A stretch of DNA of 64,000 nucleotides from NCBI GenBank assembly GCA_026390015.1, contig JAPLGS010000139.1:1-64000 (forward strand). Direction: 5' to 3'. The stretch is from Chloroflexota bacterium. Its GTDB lineage: Bacteria > Chloroflexota > Anaerolineae > Anaerolineales > Villigracilaceae. The notes below the pieces were generated by a model. The model worked only from the letters and a program-made list of their open reading frames with translations, was not told where the DNA came from and searched no databases. Made by a program: the position numbers and the translations under genes. This document shows, in pieces, positions 15,801 to 24,150 of the stretch (position 1 is its first letter; each line of letters opens with the position of its first letter).

Positions 15801-17438
15801 TTATTCACTCTTCTTTTCAAGATAATCGCTGTAGCCGCCTTGATACTCAACCAGTTGACCATCTTCGTTGACCAGTAATCGCTCAACAGTGCGGTCAAGG
15901 AAATAACGGTCATGCGAGATAACCAGGACTGTGCCAACAAAATCTTCCAGCGCCTGCTCAAGAACTTCAGCGGAAGCAATATCAAGATTATTGGTCGGTT
16001 CATCGAGAAGTAAAAAGTTTGCTCCCGATAAAACCACCAGCGCCAATTGGAGTCGGCTGCGTTCACCGCCAGAGAGTTCACCGATCTTTTGCGAGACTTG
16101 TTTGTAGGTAAACAAATAATGTAATAGAAACGCAGTTGCCCTTCCCTCGCTCATCTCACCTGCATAGCGAACAGCATCTAGGACGGTTTGATTGAAATTC
16201 AACGTTTCATGTTCCTGCGCGTAATATCCAATGGAAATGCTGGGACCAATTTTTATTTCGCCATTATCAGGCGTTTCATTGCCTAGGATCATTCGCAACA
16301 GCACAGACTTTCCCGCGCCGTTCGCGCCAATCAACCCCACGCGCTCGCCATGCCAGATGATTTCGTTAAGATTTGAAAATAATTTCTTTGAGCCAAATGA
16401 TTTTGAAATACCCGCAAGTTCCAAAACTTTATTCGATCCACGCCAACCGCTGAGGCGCAGGTCTATGCGTTTGCGATCCAAATTTGGCTTATCAATTTTA
16501 TCCACGCGAGCAATTCGCGCTTCCATCGCGTGAATTCGGGTGGCGAATTTATCACTGAATTCCACCCACACCTTGTAACGTTTGAGCGCCATTTCCATGC
16601 GGGCAAGTCCGCGCTGTTGGATTTGATACAACTCCTCCTGACGCGCCAATCGTTCTTCTTTATCAAGCACGAACTCGGTGTAGTTGCCACCGAACAAAGT
16701 CAACCTGCCATCTTCCAACTCGGCAATGTGTGTGACAGCGGCATCCAGCAAATAACGGTCATGCGAGATCAGCACCACCGTCCCTTCATATTCGCGGATC
16801 AATTTTTCGAGGAACATCTTGCCAGGCAAGTCAAGATGATTATCGGGTTCATCCAACAATAAAATATCCGGGCGGACGAGAAGCAGACGCGCCAGCCCAA
16901 CGAGTTTTTTTTGTCCGCCGCTCAGCACTGATAGTGGCTTGGTCAATTCACTTTGAGCGAGTCCCAGCCCGAGTAGTAGATCACGCACGCGCGCGGGATA
17001 AGAGTCGCCGCCAAGTTCGTTATACTCTTCGATAAGTTTATGCTGGGCTTCAAGCGCACGTTGAAGTTTGCGCTCATCGCCGTAAACTTCGGGATATCCC
17101 AAAGAATTCTCCACACTTTCCAACTCAATATGGATTTCAGCCACGCGCGGATTTCCCGCGAGCGCGGCTTCGAGCGCTGTCAGCGAAGAATCAAGCTCGG
17201 GAGACTGAGACAGGTATCCAGTTGTGATGAGTCGGGCGCGGGTGATCGCTCCGCCCAATTCTGGAGAATATTCGCCTTCGATCATCCTGAAGAGCGAGGA
17301 TTTCCCCGCACCATTCGCACCGATCAGGCCGATCTTTTGTCCGCGCTGGATCTCCCAATTTAAATTTTCGAAAATGCGTTTTGCACCGAGAACCAATGTG
17401 ATGTTTGCAAGTTGAAGTTGTATCATTTTATTTTCCAT
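15801..17438 (-). CDS. ABC-F family ATPase
   Basis: A 545-residue soluble protein with two ABC ATPase domains and no membrane segments. The first has GLIGANGAGKSS, LSGGQKKL and LLLDEPDNHLD; the second has GLIGANGAGKSV, LSGGERSRL and LLLDEPTNNLD. A charged linker of about 80 residues between them (LARMEMALKRYKVW) corresponds to the P-site tRNA interaction motif of ABC-F translation factors. The protein probably acts on stalled ribosomes. The presence of this family alone does not show antibiotic resistance. A second in-frame ATG four codons later (MIQLQL) is an equally good start. Confidence 0.93.
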   Translation of the reverse strand: MENKMIQLQLANITLVLGAKRIFENLNWEIQRGQKIGLIGANGAGKSSLFRMIEGEYSPELGGAITRARLITTGYLSQSPELDSSLTALEAALAGNPRVAEIHIELESVENSLGYPEVYGDERKLQRALEAQHKLIEEYNELGGDSYPARVRDLLLGLGLAQSELTKPLSVLSGGQKKLVGLARLLLVRPDILLLDEPDNHLDLPGKMFLEKLIREYEGTVVLISHDRYLLDAAVTHIAELEDGRLTLFGGNYTEFVLDKEERLARQEELYQIQQRGLARMEMALKRYKVWVEFSDKFATRIHAMEARIARVDKIDKPNLDRKRIDLRLSGWRGSNKVLELAGISKSFGSKKLFSNLNEIIWHGERVGLIGANGAGKSVLLRMILGNETPDNGEIKIGPSISIGYYAQEHETLNFNQTVLDAVRYAGEMSEGRATAFLLHYLFTYKQVSQKIGELSGGERSRLQLALVVLSGANFLLLDEPTNNLDIASAEVLEQALEDFVGTVLVISHDRYFLDRTVERLLVNEDGQLVEYQGGYSDYLEKKSE

Positions 17439-17448
17439 GTTAAATATA

Positions 17449-17474
17449 AACGCCGCAGGGCAGCCTGCGGCGTT
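17449..17474. terminator. GC-rich hairpin upstream of the ABC-F gene
   Basis: Perfect arms AACGCCGCAGG (17449-17459) and CCTGCGGCGTT (17464-17474) with a 4-base loop. On the minus strand it follows a tiny reading frame (17495-17590) and precedes the ABC-F start by 10 bases, so it could be a terminator of an upstream small transcript or an attenuator of the ABC-F gene. ABC-F genes are often controlled by attenuation. Confidence 0.6.
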
Positions 17475-17494
17475 GAAAAGTTATGGAAATATTT

Positions 17495-17590
17495 TCAGCA
17501 GACAGGCGCGATTCCAGAAAGAGTTGTGCAAATGAAGCCACGCACACCGATGATCAATGGGGATTTGCCTGCTAGAAATTTGTAAATCAT
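17495..17590 (-). CDS. Possible 31-residue peptide upstream of the ABC-F gene
   Basis: A short frame from ATG 17588-17590 to TGA 17495-17497. The peptide begins MIYKFLAGKSP and is hydrophobic, with two cysteines at positions 21 and 31. A TATAAT box (minus strand, 17603-17598) lies seven bases before the ATG, the same layout as the leaderless candidates elsewhere, and a strong hairpin follows, so a promoter, frame and terminator are all present. It could be a leader peptide controlling the ABC-F gene, a small stand-alone peptide, or a non-coding RNA with a chance frame. Confidence 0.3.
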   Translation of the reverse strand: MIYKFLAGKSPLIIGVRGFICTTLSGIAPVC

Positions 17591-17629
17591 ATTTTCGATT
17601 ATAACTGAAAACTGTGGCAAAATAAGAAT

Positions 17630-18469
17630 ATGACAGAATCATTGCGCTCCCTCAGCCAGTCGTCTCTGCAGGATTACAACGATTGCCCGCGCCGCTTTGA
17701 ATTGCGCTACATTCAGCATTTGGCATATCCCGCCATTGAAAGCGAACCTGCGCTCGAAAATGAAAAGCATCAGCAGGAAGGCGAATATTTTCATCGTCTT
17801 GTGCAACAGCATCTCATTGGCATTCCCGCGGAGCAAGTTAGCAAATTGGCGAACACGGATAATCTGCAACGGTGGTGGGAGAATTATATAAATGCCAAAG
17901 ACCTGACAGGTCTCGCGCAGCGCCCTGTGGGTCGAGACCTGTCAGGTCTATATGCCGAAACCACACTCTCCGCGCCGCTTGGAAAATTTCGTTTGGTGGC
18001 AAAGTATGATCTGATCGCAATTGGAAATGATCATGCAATTATTTTCGATTGGAAAACCTATCGCAAGCGACCTAAGAATGAATGGCTTCACATCCGCTGG
18101 CAGACGCGTGTTTACCGCGCATTGCTGGTGCAGGCTGGCGCGCATTTGAATGGTGGAAAATCTTTCACGCCCGAACAGATCGAAATGGTTTATTGGTTCG
18201 CCGACTTCCCCACTGAACCTGCGAAGTTTATTTATAAAGCGGATCAATACAAAAGGGATTGGGATGCACTCATAAAAATTTCAGATGAAATAACAAACGC
18301 TTCATCGTTCCCGAAAACTGATGATGTTGCGAAATGCAGTTACTGCCCTTATAGATCCTACTGTGACAGAGGCATCCGCGCCGGTGACGTCGCCGATGCC
18401 GAATTGGAAACCGCTTCCGAGGAATTGTTCGATATCAATTTTGAACAGATCGGCGAGATTGCGTTTTGA
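17630..18469 (+). CDS. PD-(D/E)XK nuclease domain protein with Cas4/AddB-like cysteine pattern
   Basis: A 279-residue RecB-family nuclease-fold protein. An N-terminal SSLQDYNDCPRRF motif opens the fold, and the catalytic core reads AKYDLIAI ... IIFDWKTYRK. C19 plus C236, C239 and C245 (KCSYCPYRSYC) reproduce the one-plus-three cysteine pattern that holds a 4Fe-4S cluster in Cas4 and AddB. No cas genes or helicase are nearby, so a general DNA repair or processing role is likelier than CRISPR adaptation. Residues 90-107 (around DLTGLAQRPVGRDLSGL) are encoded by a palindromic repeat that also occurs between genes at 19383. The start has no clear Shine-Dalgarno. Confidence 0.88.
   Translation: MTESLRSLSQSSLQDYNDCPRRFELRYIQHLAYPAIESEPALENEKHQQEGEYFHRLVQQHLIGIPAEQVSKLANTDNLQRWWENYINAKDLTGLAQRPVGRDLSGLYAETTLSAPLGKFRLVAKYDLIAIGNDHAIIFDWKTYRKRPKNEWLHIRWQTRVYRALLVQAGAHLNGGKSFTPEQIEMVYWFADFPTEPAKFIYKADQYKRDWDALIKISDEITNASSFPKTDDVAKCSYCPYRSYCDRGIRAGDVADAELETASEELFDINFEQIGEIAF
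17899..17949 (+). repeat. 51-base palindromic element, copy A, in frame inside the nuclease gene
   Basis: The element begins AGACCTGACAGGT and ends ACCTGTCAGGTCT, so its ends are inverted repeats, and the centre contains GCGCCCTGTGGGT. It is 51 bases, exactly 17 codons, and keeps the nuclease frame open. Copy B at 19383-19433 has the same length, with about 45 matching positions after a one-base offset in the centre. Confidence 0.85.
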
Positions 18470-18482
18470 TTTTTAACCAAAG

Positions 18483-19373
18483 TCAGGAGACTATGGAATC
18501 CATCTCTTGTTCGGCTTTACGCATGGATTTGAATGACTGAATCGCAACTTCCAGCATGGAATTATCTGGTGTGCGTGTGGTCAGGTGCTGTAAAGCCAAG
18601 TTGGGTTTGATCAACATTTGAACGAACGGACTATCCAAATGATTCGCCGTCCAGCGGATATATTCAATGGCAATGCCCGCGAGAATGGGAATGAATAATA
18701 TGCGCGTGGCAAGTCTCCACAAGATAGGCATGGGGCCAAGTATGGTGAAAATAATAATTGACAGCAAAACCAGCGTGAGCAAAAACGCAGTCCCACAGCG
18801 TGCATGTTCAATGGGATAGTTCGCCACTACTTCAGGAGTCAACTCTGCGCCTGCTTCAAAGGCGTTGATGGTTTTGTGTTCGGCCCCGTGATACATGAAG
18901 AGTCGCATCACGTCTGGCATGAAACTGATTCCCCAAATGTAGCCAATTAGAAACAGCAGACGCAAAACACCTTCTGCTAGATTGTTGAGCCAGGAACTCC
19001 AGCCGAGATAATGTTCGGCGAGTCCGCCAAGGCCGGCGGGCAGCAAAAAGAAGAGTCCAATGCCGAGGGTGAGTGACAGGCCCAAAGTCAAATAAAGAGC
19101 CGGGCCTTCCAGTTTTTCATCCCCACCGGTTTGAGTATTCGCAGAAATCGTGAGGGCGTTCATTCCCAATCCGAGCGCATCCCATAAAAGAATGGATCCG
19201 CGCAAAAAGGGGATTTTAGTAATGCCCGAACGATACACGTTCGCCAGTTTTTCTGTGTGAATTGCAATCGTGCCGTCGGGCGCGCGCATGGCAATGGCAT
19301 ACGCCTTTTGCCCACGCATCATCACACCTTCAATAACTGCCTGACCGCCGTACGTAATAATTCGATCTTCCAT
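18483..19373 (-). CDS. DUF1385 (YqhQ-like) membrane protein
   Basis: A 296-residue integral membrane protein of the DUF1385 family. It begins with the family hallmark YGGQAVIEGVMMRG and later has MYHGAEHKTINAFEAG, both strongly conserved, with the HGAEHK histidines possibly metal-binding. About five hydrophobic segments are visible. I start at ATG 19371-19373, preceded by CTGGAG, because the family starts just before GGQAVIEG; the open frame runs another 100 codons upstream through the palindromic repeat and the end of the peptidase gene, which is clearly not protein. The function of the family is not established. Confidence 0.92.
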   Translation of the reverse strand: MEDRIITYGGQAVIEGVMMRGQKAYAIAMRAPDGTIAIHTEKLANVYRSGITKIPFLRGSILLWDALGLGMNALTISANTQTGGDEKLEGPALYLTLGLSLTLGIGLFFLLPAGLGGLAEHYLGWSSWLNNLAEGVLRLLFLIGYIWGISFMPDVMRLFMYHGAEHKTINAFEAGAELTPEVVANYPIEHARCGTAFLLTLVLLSIIIFTILGPMPILWRLATRILFIPILAGIAIEYIRWTANHLDSPFVQMLIKPNLALQHLTTRTPDNSMLEVAIQSFKSMRKAEQEMDSIVS

Positions 19374-19382
19374 GTAAACTCC

Positions 19383-19433
19383 AGACCTGACAGGTTTTCG
19401 CGAAGCGCCCTGTGGGTAAAACCTGTCAGGTCT
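19383..19433. repeat. 51-base palindromic element, copy B, between the peptidase and DUF1385 genes
   Basis: Same ends as copy A (AGACCTGACAGGT ... ACCTGTCAGGTCT) and the same GCGCCCTGTGGGT core. Here it fills almost the whole gap between the M20 stop (19438) and the Shine-Dalgarno of the DUF1385 gene. As RNA it can fold into a long hairpin and may affect readthrough or stability of the peptidase-DUF1385 transcript. Confidence 0.85.
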
Positions 19434-19437
19434 TTTC

Positions 19438-20808
19438 TTATTTGAAATTATAGAAAAAGTGAGTGAATGCTTCGATGCCTTTATACCAGGTCGGCAGATG
19501 AAGTCTTTCATTGGGCGAGTGAACATTGTCATCGGGCAAACCAAAACCTGTGAGAAGAGAATCTGCGCCGACATATTTTTGCAAAAGAACCACTGACCCG
19601 ATCGAGCCGCCTTCACGTTTGAAGTATGGCTGCCTGCCCCAAACGGATTTGAGCGCCTTTGCAAGCGCCTGCACACCAGCGGAGTTACTGTCGGTCAAAG
19701 CCGCGCCTGCGTTATGCAAATTGGACAACTCCCATTTGATGGTCTTGGGCGCATTCTTCTTGAGATATGCTTTCATCTGCTTAAATGTTTCTTCAGGAGT
19801 TTGATCCGGCACGAGGCGGCAGGAAATTTTCGCCATGGCCCAAGCGGGCAGAACCGTTTTGGAACCTTGTCCAGTGAAACCAGAGAGCAGACCATTTACT
19901 TCCAAAGTTGGTCTTGCGCCTACGCGTTCCGTTGGAATGAATTGCGGTTCGCCCCATAATGCGGGTACGCCTGTCATCGCGATCAAATCCTTGTTGCTGA
20001 TCGGCAAGCGTTTGAATTCTTCGTGCTCCTTTTTGCTCAATTTGCGAACTTTGTCATAGAAGCCGGGCAACATGATCTTGCCGTTTTTATCGTGCATGCC
20101 TGCGATCAACTCGATCAACGCCTGCGCGGGGTTGTGAATCGTTCCGCCGAAAATGCCTGAGTGCAGATCTTTATCGGGGCCGTAAACTTTCAATTCAAAA
20201 TATGCCAGTCCACGCAAACCTGTGGTGATGGTCGGCTTATCAAGTCCGATCATGCCAGCGTCAGGATTTAAACAATAATCACAGGCAAGCATTTGTTTAT
20301 TATTTTTGATGAATTCCCCGAGATGTTCCGAGCCGATTTCTTCCTCGCCTTCGATCAGCCATTTGATATTGACGGGTAATCCGGTCGTGCGGACAATTGA
20401 TTCGACCGCTTTGAGAGAAGCCATCACCTGACCTTTCATGTCCGAAGAACCGCGCGCGAATAAATAATCTCCGCGCACCACCGCGCCAAAAGGATCGGAG
20501 GTCCACAATTCCAGCGGATCGATCGGTTGAACATCATAATGTCCATAGATCATGATGGTCGGCGCGGATTTGCCAGCGCCCAGCCATTCACCATAGACTA
20601 CGGGATGTCCGGCGGTTGGCATGATCTTCACATTATCCATATTCATGGAACGCAGTTGCGCAGCCGCCCATTCCGCGGCGTGTTGAAGATCACCTTTATT
20701 TTCACTAAGGGTTGAAATGGAAGGGATCGCAAGAAAATCCTTCAACTCACTTAAGTAGCGTTCGCCATTTGCGCGAACATAATCCAAAGCTTGCTGAACT
20801 TCTGACAT
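19438..20808 (-). CDS. M20 family dipeptidase
   Basis: A 456-residue metallopeptidase of the M20/ArgE/DapE group, closest in layout to carnosine-type dipeptidases. Metal ligands appear as IYGHYDVQP near residue 88, the EGEEEIGSEH segment with the general-base glutamate, LNPDAG, and a C-terminal histidine in DNVHSPNERL. The dimerisation (lid) domain lies between about 200 and 340. It is cytosolic, with no signal peptide, and should hydrolyse dipeptides. AAAGGAGA lies upstream of the ATG. The preceding gene is an oligopeptide-type solute-binding protein only 18 bases away, so uptake and hydrolysis may be linked. Confidence 0.93.
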   Translation of the reverse strand: MSEVQQALDYVRANGERYLSELKDFLAIPSISTLSENKGDLQHAAEWAAAQLRSMNMDNVKIMPTAGHPVVYGEWLGAGKSAPTIMIYGHYDVQPIDPLELWTSDPFGAVVRGDYLFARGSSDMKGQVMASLKAVESIVRTTGLPVNIKWLIEGEEEIGSEHLGEFIKNNKQMLACDYCLNPDAGMIGLDKPTITTGLRGLAYFELKVYGPDKDLHSGIFGGTIHNPAQALIELIAGMHDKNGKIMLPGFYDKVRKLSKKEHEEFKRLPISNKDLIAMTGVPALWGEPQFIPTERVGARPTLEVNGLLSGFTGQGSKTVLPAWAMAKISCRLVPDQTPEETFKQMKAYLKKNAPKTIKWELSNLHNAGAALTDSNSAGVQALAKALKSVWGRQPYFKREGGSIGSVVLLQKYVGADSLLTGFGLPDDNVHSPNERLHLPTWYKGIEAFTHFFYNFK

Positions 20809-20826
20809 GGATGATTCTCCTTTTAT

Positions 20827-22515
20827 TTACGGCGCTGAGGTCGGTATCGGAGTCTGCTCGAGCGCACGGCGCGTGATGAGATACCACTCATTGACCACGG
20901 CGAGACGGTCGCTAATATCATACATCGGAGCGACTTGCACGCCCTGCACCTGCGCGTCCACGCCATAGGAATAGACGGGATAATATAAAGGCAGAGATGG
21001 CATTTCCTTGGCAAATACGACCTGAAAGTTACGATAGAGACGGGCGCGCGATTCAAAATCGGCTGCGGTTCGCGCGGATTCAAGAAATTCACTTGCGGTG
21101 CGATTATCCCATTGCGAATAATTCTGTCCACCAGTAGCTTCAGATTGATGCCAGAATAGATATGGATCGGGGTCTGGGGTTCGGGCTGTGTTCAGATCTG
21201 CGAGCGCGGCTTGATAATTGCGCGTGGTGAGAAAGTCATTCACCATCGAATCGTAGGGGACGGATTGCAAATCAATTTTCACGCCTATCAATGCCCAATC
21301 CGATTGAATGGCTTGAGCGATCTGAGTGTGGATCACGTCATCGGGATGAACCAGTGTAAAGGTCAAGGGTTGGCCGTCTTTGGCACGCACGTCTCCGCTG
21401 CCGGCAGAAATCACATATCCTTCCCCGTTCAACAAAACCACGGCCGCATCGGGGTCGTAATCATAATGTTGGATCTCGTTATAATAAGCCCATGAACCCG
21501 GCAGGATGGGACCATCCGCCACGATGGCTTGTCCGCGCATAATATGTGAGACGATATTATTTCGGTTTACGCCCAGCATTAGAGCCTGGCGAATCTTTTC
21601 GTTTTGCAGGAACTGTACACTGGGATTATTTAGATTTAAGAAAACCAAACCCAATTGCGGTAAACGGCTGGAGTAAACCGAAAGGGTTGGCTCCTCTAAC
21701 GCCTGCTGCAAAACATCATTGGTTAGCTGGCTTATGCCGAGAACCTGGCCTTGCTGATACGCATCGAACGCCGAAGATGAGTCAGGGTAAAAGCGAAAAA
21801 CAAACTGTTCAATAAATGGTTTTTGCAAATAATAGTCATTATTCACCACGAGAACCACGCCGGTGATCTGTCCACCGCTGGTCATGAGTTGACTGAACTT
21901 ATACGGCCCAGTGCCGATCGGTTTCAAATTGAATTCAGCAGCGGCAAGTTGATCGGCAGAAACGCTTTCAAGCAGGTGCTTTGGCAAAACACCAAAGGTG
22001 GCGTAATCTAAAAATGGTGCGAACGGTTCTGGAAGTTTGAATTGAAGTGTTTTATCATCAAATCTCTTGATCACGATTTGAGACCACAAATCTTTGATAT
22101 CCTGCGGAAAGAGCGAGCCGCTGCTCTTGATCATCTCGACCGTAAAGATGACATCATCCGTTGTAACCGGTTGACCGTCATGCCAGACCGCGTTGGGTCT
22201 GATCGAAAAATTATATAGCGTGCCATCCGGAGAAGTTCCCCAGGCTTCAGCCAAATCTGGTTGAGGCAAACCATGCGAATCAAACTTCATCAATCCGCTA
22301 AAGATCAAACGGTTGATGTCTCGGTCTGCGGGATTGTTCCAATCCAACATTGGATTAAGCCGCCCCATGGAACCGATCAACGCTTCGGTATAAATACCAC
22401 CAGACGCGGCTTTAGGGTTATTGGGAGTGCTCACCGGTTGTTGGCTGAGTAACAACAAAGCCACGATCACAATAGTGACCGCCACAACCAGTATCTGCCA
22501 GCGTAATCTTTTCAT
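20827..22515 (-). CDS. ABC transporter substrate-binding protein, family 5 (peptide type)
   Basis: A 562-residue extracytoplasmic solute-binding protein. An N-terminal hydrophobic segment (LVVAVTIVIVALLLLS) without a lipobox cysteine suggests a membrane-tethered form. The SBP_bac_5 pattern is clear: DLAEAWGTSPDGTLYNFSIRPNAVWHDGQPVTTDDVIFT near the N-terminus, IRQALMLGVNR in the middle, and a C-terminal lobe. Known members bind oligopeptides, dipeptides or nickel. No permease or ATPase genes of this transporter are nearby. The M20 dipeptidase gene follows after 18 bases and fits peptide use. Confidence 0.92.
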   Translation of the reverse strand: MKRLRWQILVVAVTIVIVALLLLSQQPVSTPNNPKAASGGIYTEALIGSMGRLNPMLDWNNPADRDINRLIFSGLMKFDSHGLPQPDLAEAWGTSPDGTLYNFSIRPNAVWHDGQPVTTDDVIFTVEMIKSSGSLFPQDIKDLWSQIVIKRFDDKTLQFKLPEPFAPFLDYATFGVLPKHLLESVSADQLAAAEFNLKPIGTGPYKFSQLMTSGGQITGVVLVVNNDYYLQKPFIEQFVFRFYPDSSSAFDAYQQGQVLGISQLTNDVLQQALEEPTLSVYSSRLPQLGLVFLNLNNPSVQFLQNEKIRQALMLGVNRNNIVSHIMRGQAIVADGPILPGSWAYYNEIQHYDYDPDAAVVLLNGEGYVISAGSGDVRAKDGQPLTFTLVHPDDVIHTQIAQAIQSDWALIGVKIDLQSVPYDSMVNDFLTTRNYQAALADLNTARTPDPDPYLFWHQSEATGGQNYSQWDNRTASEFLESARTAADFESRARLYRNFQVVFAKEMPSLPLYYPVYSYGVDAQVQGVQVAPMYDISDRLAVVNEWYLITRRALEQTPIPTSAP

Positions 22516-22533
22516 AATATTATGGAAATAAAG

Positions 22534-22580
22534 AAAGGCCGCCGCAGCCCGTCAATTTAGGCGATGGTTCGGCGGCCTTT
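22534..22580 (-). terminator. Terminator after secG
   Basis: Arms AAAGGCCGCCG (22534-22544) and CGGCGGCCTTT (22570-22580), with the T-rich side on the minus strand. It separates secG from the solute-binding protein gene. Confidence 0.8.
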
Positions 22581-22595
22581 GCAGGCGGGTGATTA

Positions 22596-22820
22596 TTATT
22601 TAGCAACCAAAATGACTGCGATCACGAGGCCAAAAAAAACCACACATAATCCGATCGTCACCCAAAAAAGGACGCGTTCAATGCCGCGGCGGGCAGTAAA
22701 GACACCACCTGTATCGGCGCCGGTCAGACCACCCAACCCTGCTCCCTTGCTTTGCAGGATGACGCTTAGGATCAAACCTACTGAGGTTATAATCAGCCCA
22801 ATATTTAAAAATTTTTCCAT
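22596..22820 (-). CDS. secG: Protein translocase subunit SecG
   Basis: A 74-residue protein with two transmembrane helices, (IGLIITSVGLILSVILQ) and (VTIGLCVVFFGLVIAVIL), joined by a Gly-rich loop KGAGLGGLTGADTGGVFTAR, which is the typical SecG pattern. SecG is the accessory subunit of the SecYEG channel. AAGGAGG lies 8 bases before the ATG and a good sigma-70 type promoter is upstream. A terminator follows it, so it is likely monocistronic. Confidence 0.93.
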   Translation of the reverse strand: MEKFLNIGLIITSVGLILSVILQSKGAGLGGLTGADTGGVFTARRGIERVLFWVTIGLCVVFFGLVIAVILVAK

Positions 22821-22851
22821 ACGATGTGCCTCCTTAAAATTTAGCGGGCAG

Positions 22852-22881
22852 ATTATACCTGTTCAAGAAGCGAATCGTCAA
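22852..22881 (-). promoter_or_regulatory. Promoter of secG
   Basis: On the minus strand TTGACG (22881-22876) and TATAAT (22857-22852) are separated by 18 bases, followed by about 30 bases to the secG ATG with its AAGGAGG site. Confidence 0.7.
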
Positions 22882-22910
22882 CAAGGGTTTCGGCTCAAAA
22901 AAGGATCTTT

Positions 22911-23972
22911 ATGCAAGAAGTCGTTGTCAATTTACACATGCACACTCGCTATTCTGATGGAAGTGGAACACATCACGACATCGCCCGCGCCGCTTTTGCC
23001 GCAGGCGTAGACGCGGTGATCGTCACTGACCACAACGTTCTGGTACAGGGCTTTGAAGGTTACTATAAAGAGAAGAATAAAAAAATCCTGATGCTGATCG
23101 GGGAGGAAATTCACGATCAGACGCGCGACCCGCAAAAGAATCACCTACTGGTTTTCGGCGCGGGCCGAGAGTTGGCCACCTTCGCGGAAAATCCGCAACT
23201 GTTAATTAATCAAGTGCGCGACGCCGGCGGATTATCCTTTCTGGCGCACCCAGACGACCCGGAAACACCCGCCTTCAAGGAACTTGATATTTCATGGGAT
23301 GACTGGTCGGTTCAAAACTACACTGGCATTGAATTATGGAATGCGCTCAGCGAATTGAAAACCGTTGTGCCGACAAAATTACATGGCGCGGTCTACGCGT
23401 TTTTCCCGTCTTTTGTGGCGCATCAACCAATTCCAGCCACGATCGCAAGATGGGATGAATTGCTTTCACATGGTCAACGTGTGGTGGCGATCGGCGGTTC
23501 TGACGCCCACGCCCTGCACATGAGTCTGGCAGCAATCCACCGCGTGATCTTCCCGTATGAATTCCACTTCCGCACGGTCAATACTCACGTGATGCTAGCG
23601 GACTCTTTAAGCGGGGAAGTGAATACGGATAAAAAAGCGATCTACGCCGCGCTGGCAGAGGGTCATTGCTTCGTTGGGTATGATCTACCCGCATCCACTC
23701 GCGGATTCCGCTTCACTGCGCAGGGTCACGATAAAGCTGTGATCATGGGGGATGAACTCCCCGCGAAAGGCGGAGTGACACTGCAGGCAAAATTTCCATC
23801 AGAGGCGGAGATTCGTCTGCTAAAAGATGGGGATGTGATCCAAACTTGGAAGAATAGAAAATCCATTACACATATCACAACAGAGGCGGGCGTTTATCGC
23901 CTGGAGGCGTATCGCAAATATCTAGGGAAATTGCGCGGATGGATTTATAGCAATCCCATCTATGTAAGATAA
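22911..23972 (+). CDS. PHP domain metal-dependent hydrolase
   Basis: A 353-residue protein with a PHP (polymerase and histidinol phosphatase) domain. Metal ligands are visible as HMHTRYSDG at residues 8-16, VTDHN near 40, EEIHD near 63, a later AHPDD and a C-terminal GGSDAHA. A beta-rich C-terminal domain (about 265-353) follows. PHP proteins of this type act as phosphoesterases on nucleotides, sugars or unknown substrates; the substrate is not deducible. An AAAAGGATC precedes the ATG. The gene stands alone between secG and the rpsF operon. Confidence 0.88.
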   Translation: MQEVVVNLHMHTRYSDGSGTHHDIARAAFAAGVDAVIVTDHNVLVQGFEGYYKEKNKKILMLIGEEIHDQTRDPQKNHLLVFGAGRELATFAENPQLLINQVRDAGGLSFLAHPDDPETPAFKELDISWDDWSVQNYTGIELWNALSELKTVVPTKLHGAVYAFFPSFVAHQPIPATIARWDELLSHGQRVVAIGGSDAHALHMSLAAIHRVIFPYEFHFRTVNTHVMLADSLSGEVNTDKKAIYAALAEGHCFVGYDLPASTRGFRFTAQGHDKAVIMGDELPAKGGVTLQAKFPSEAEIRLLKDGDVIQTWKNRKSITHITTEAGVYRLEAYRKYLGKLRGWIYSNPIYVR

Positions 23973-24090
23973 ACGCCGCTCGGATAGAAGAAAATTCACA
24001 ATTAAGAAAGAATCGGTTTTTTCATCCACATAAAAAGATTTTGTGGTAAACTTCGGCCGCTATTAAATCAGGTGCGTCTTAATACACGTG

Positions 24091-24150
24091 CCTTTCCGTT
24101 CCTCGCAAGCCTACGGCTTGAATAGGAACAAACCCATGGAAAGGAGGTTT
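24091..24150 (+). promoter_or_regulatory. Candidate structured leader of the rpsF operon
   Basis: The 5' region of rpsF contains nested inverted repeats: GTTCCT (24098-24103) with AGGAAC (24124-24129) and inside it CAAGCC (24106-24111) with GGCTTG (24115-24120). Many bacteria regulate this operon by binding of the S6-S18 complex to a leader structure containing an unpaired CCG. A CCG occurs just before the stem, but I cannot show that the full consensus is met. The rest of 23973-24155 shows no gene. Confidence 0.4.

Noticed and set aside
17630-18469. A CRISPR-associated cas4 gene.
   Set aside because: No direct-repeat array and no other cas genes were seen in the window. The fold alone is also found in AddB-like and other repair proteins.
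18483-19676. A longer DUF1385 protein starting at 19676.
   Set aside because: The extra 100 codons run through the end of the M20 peptidase gene and the palindromic repeat. The conserved family start lies at 19373 with its own GGAG.
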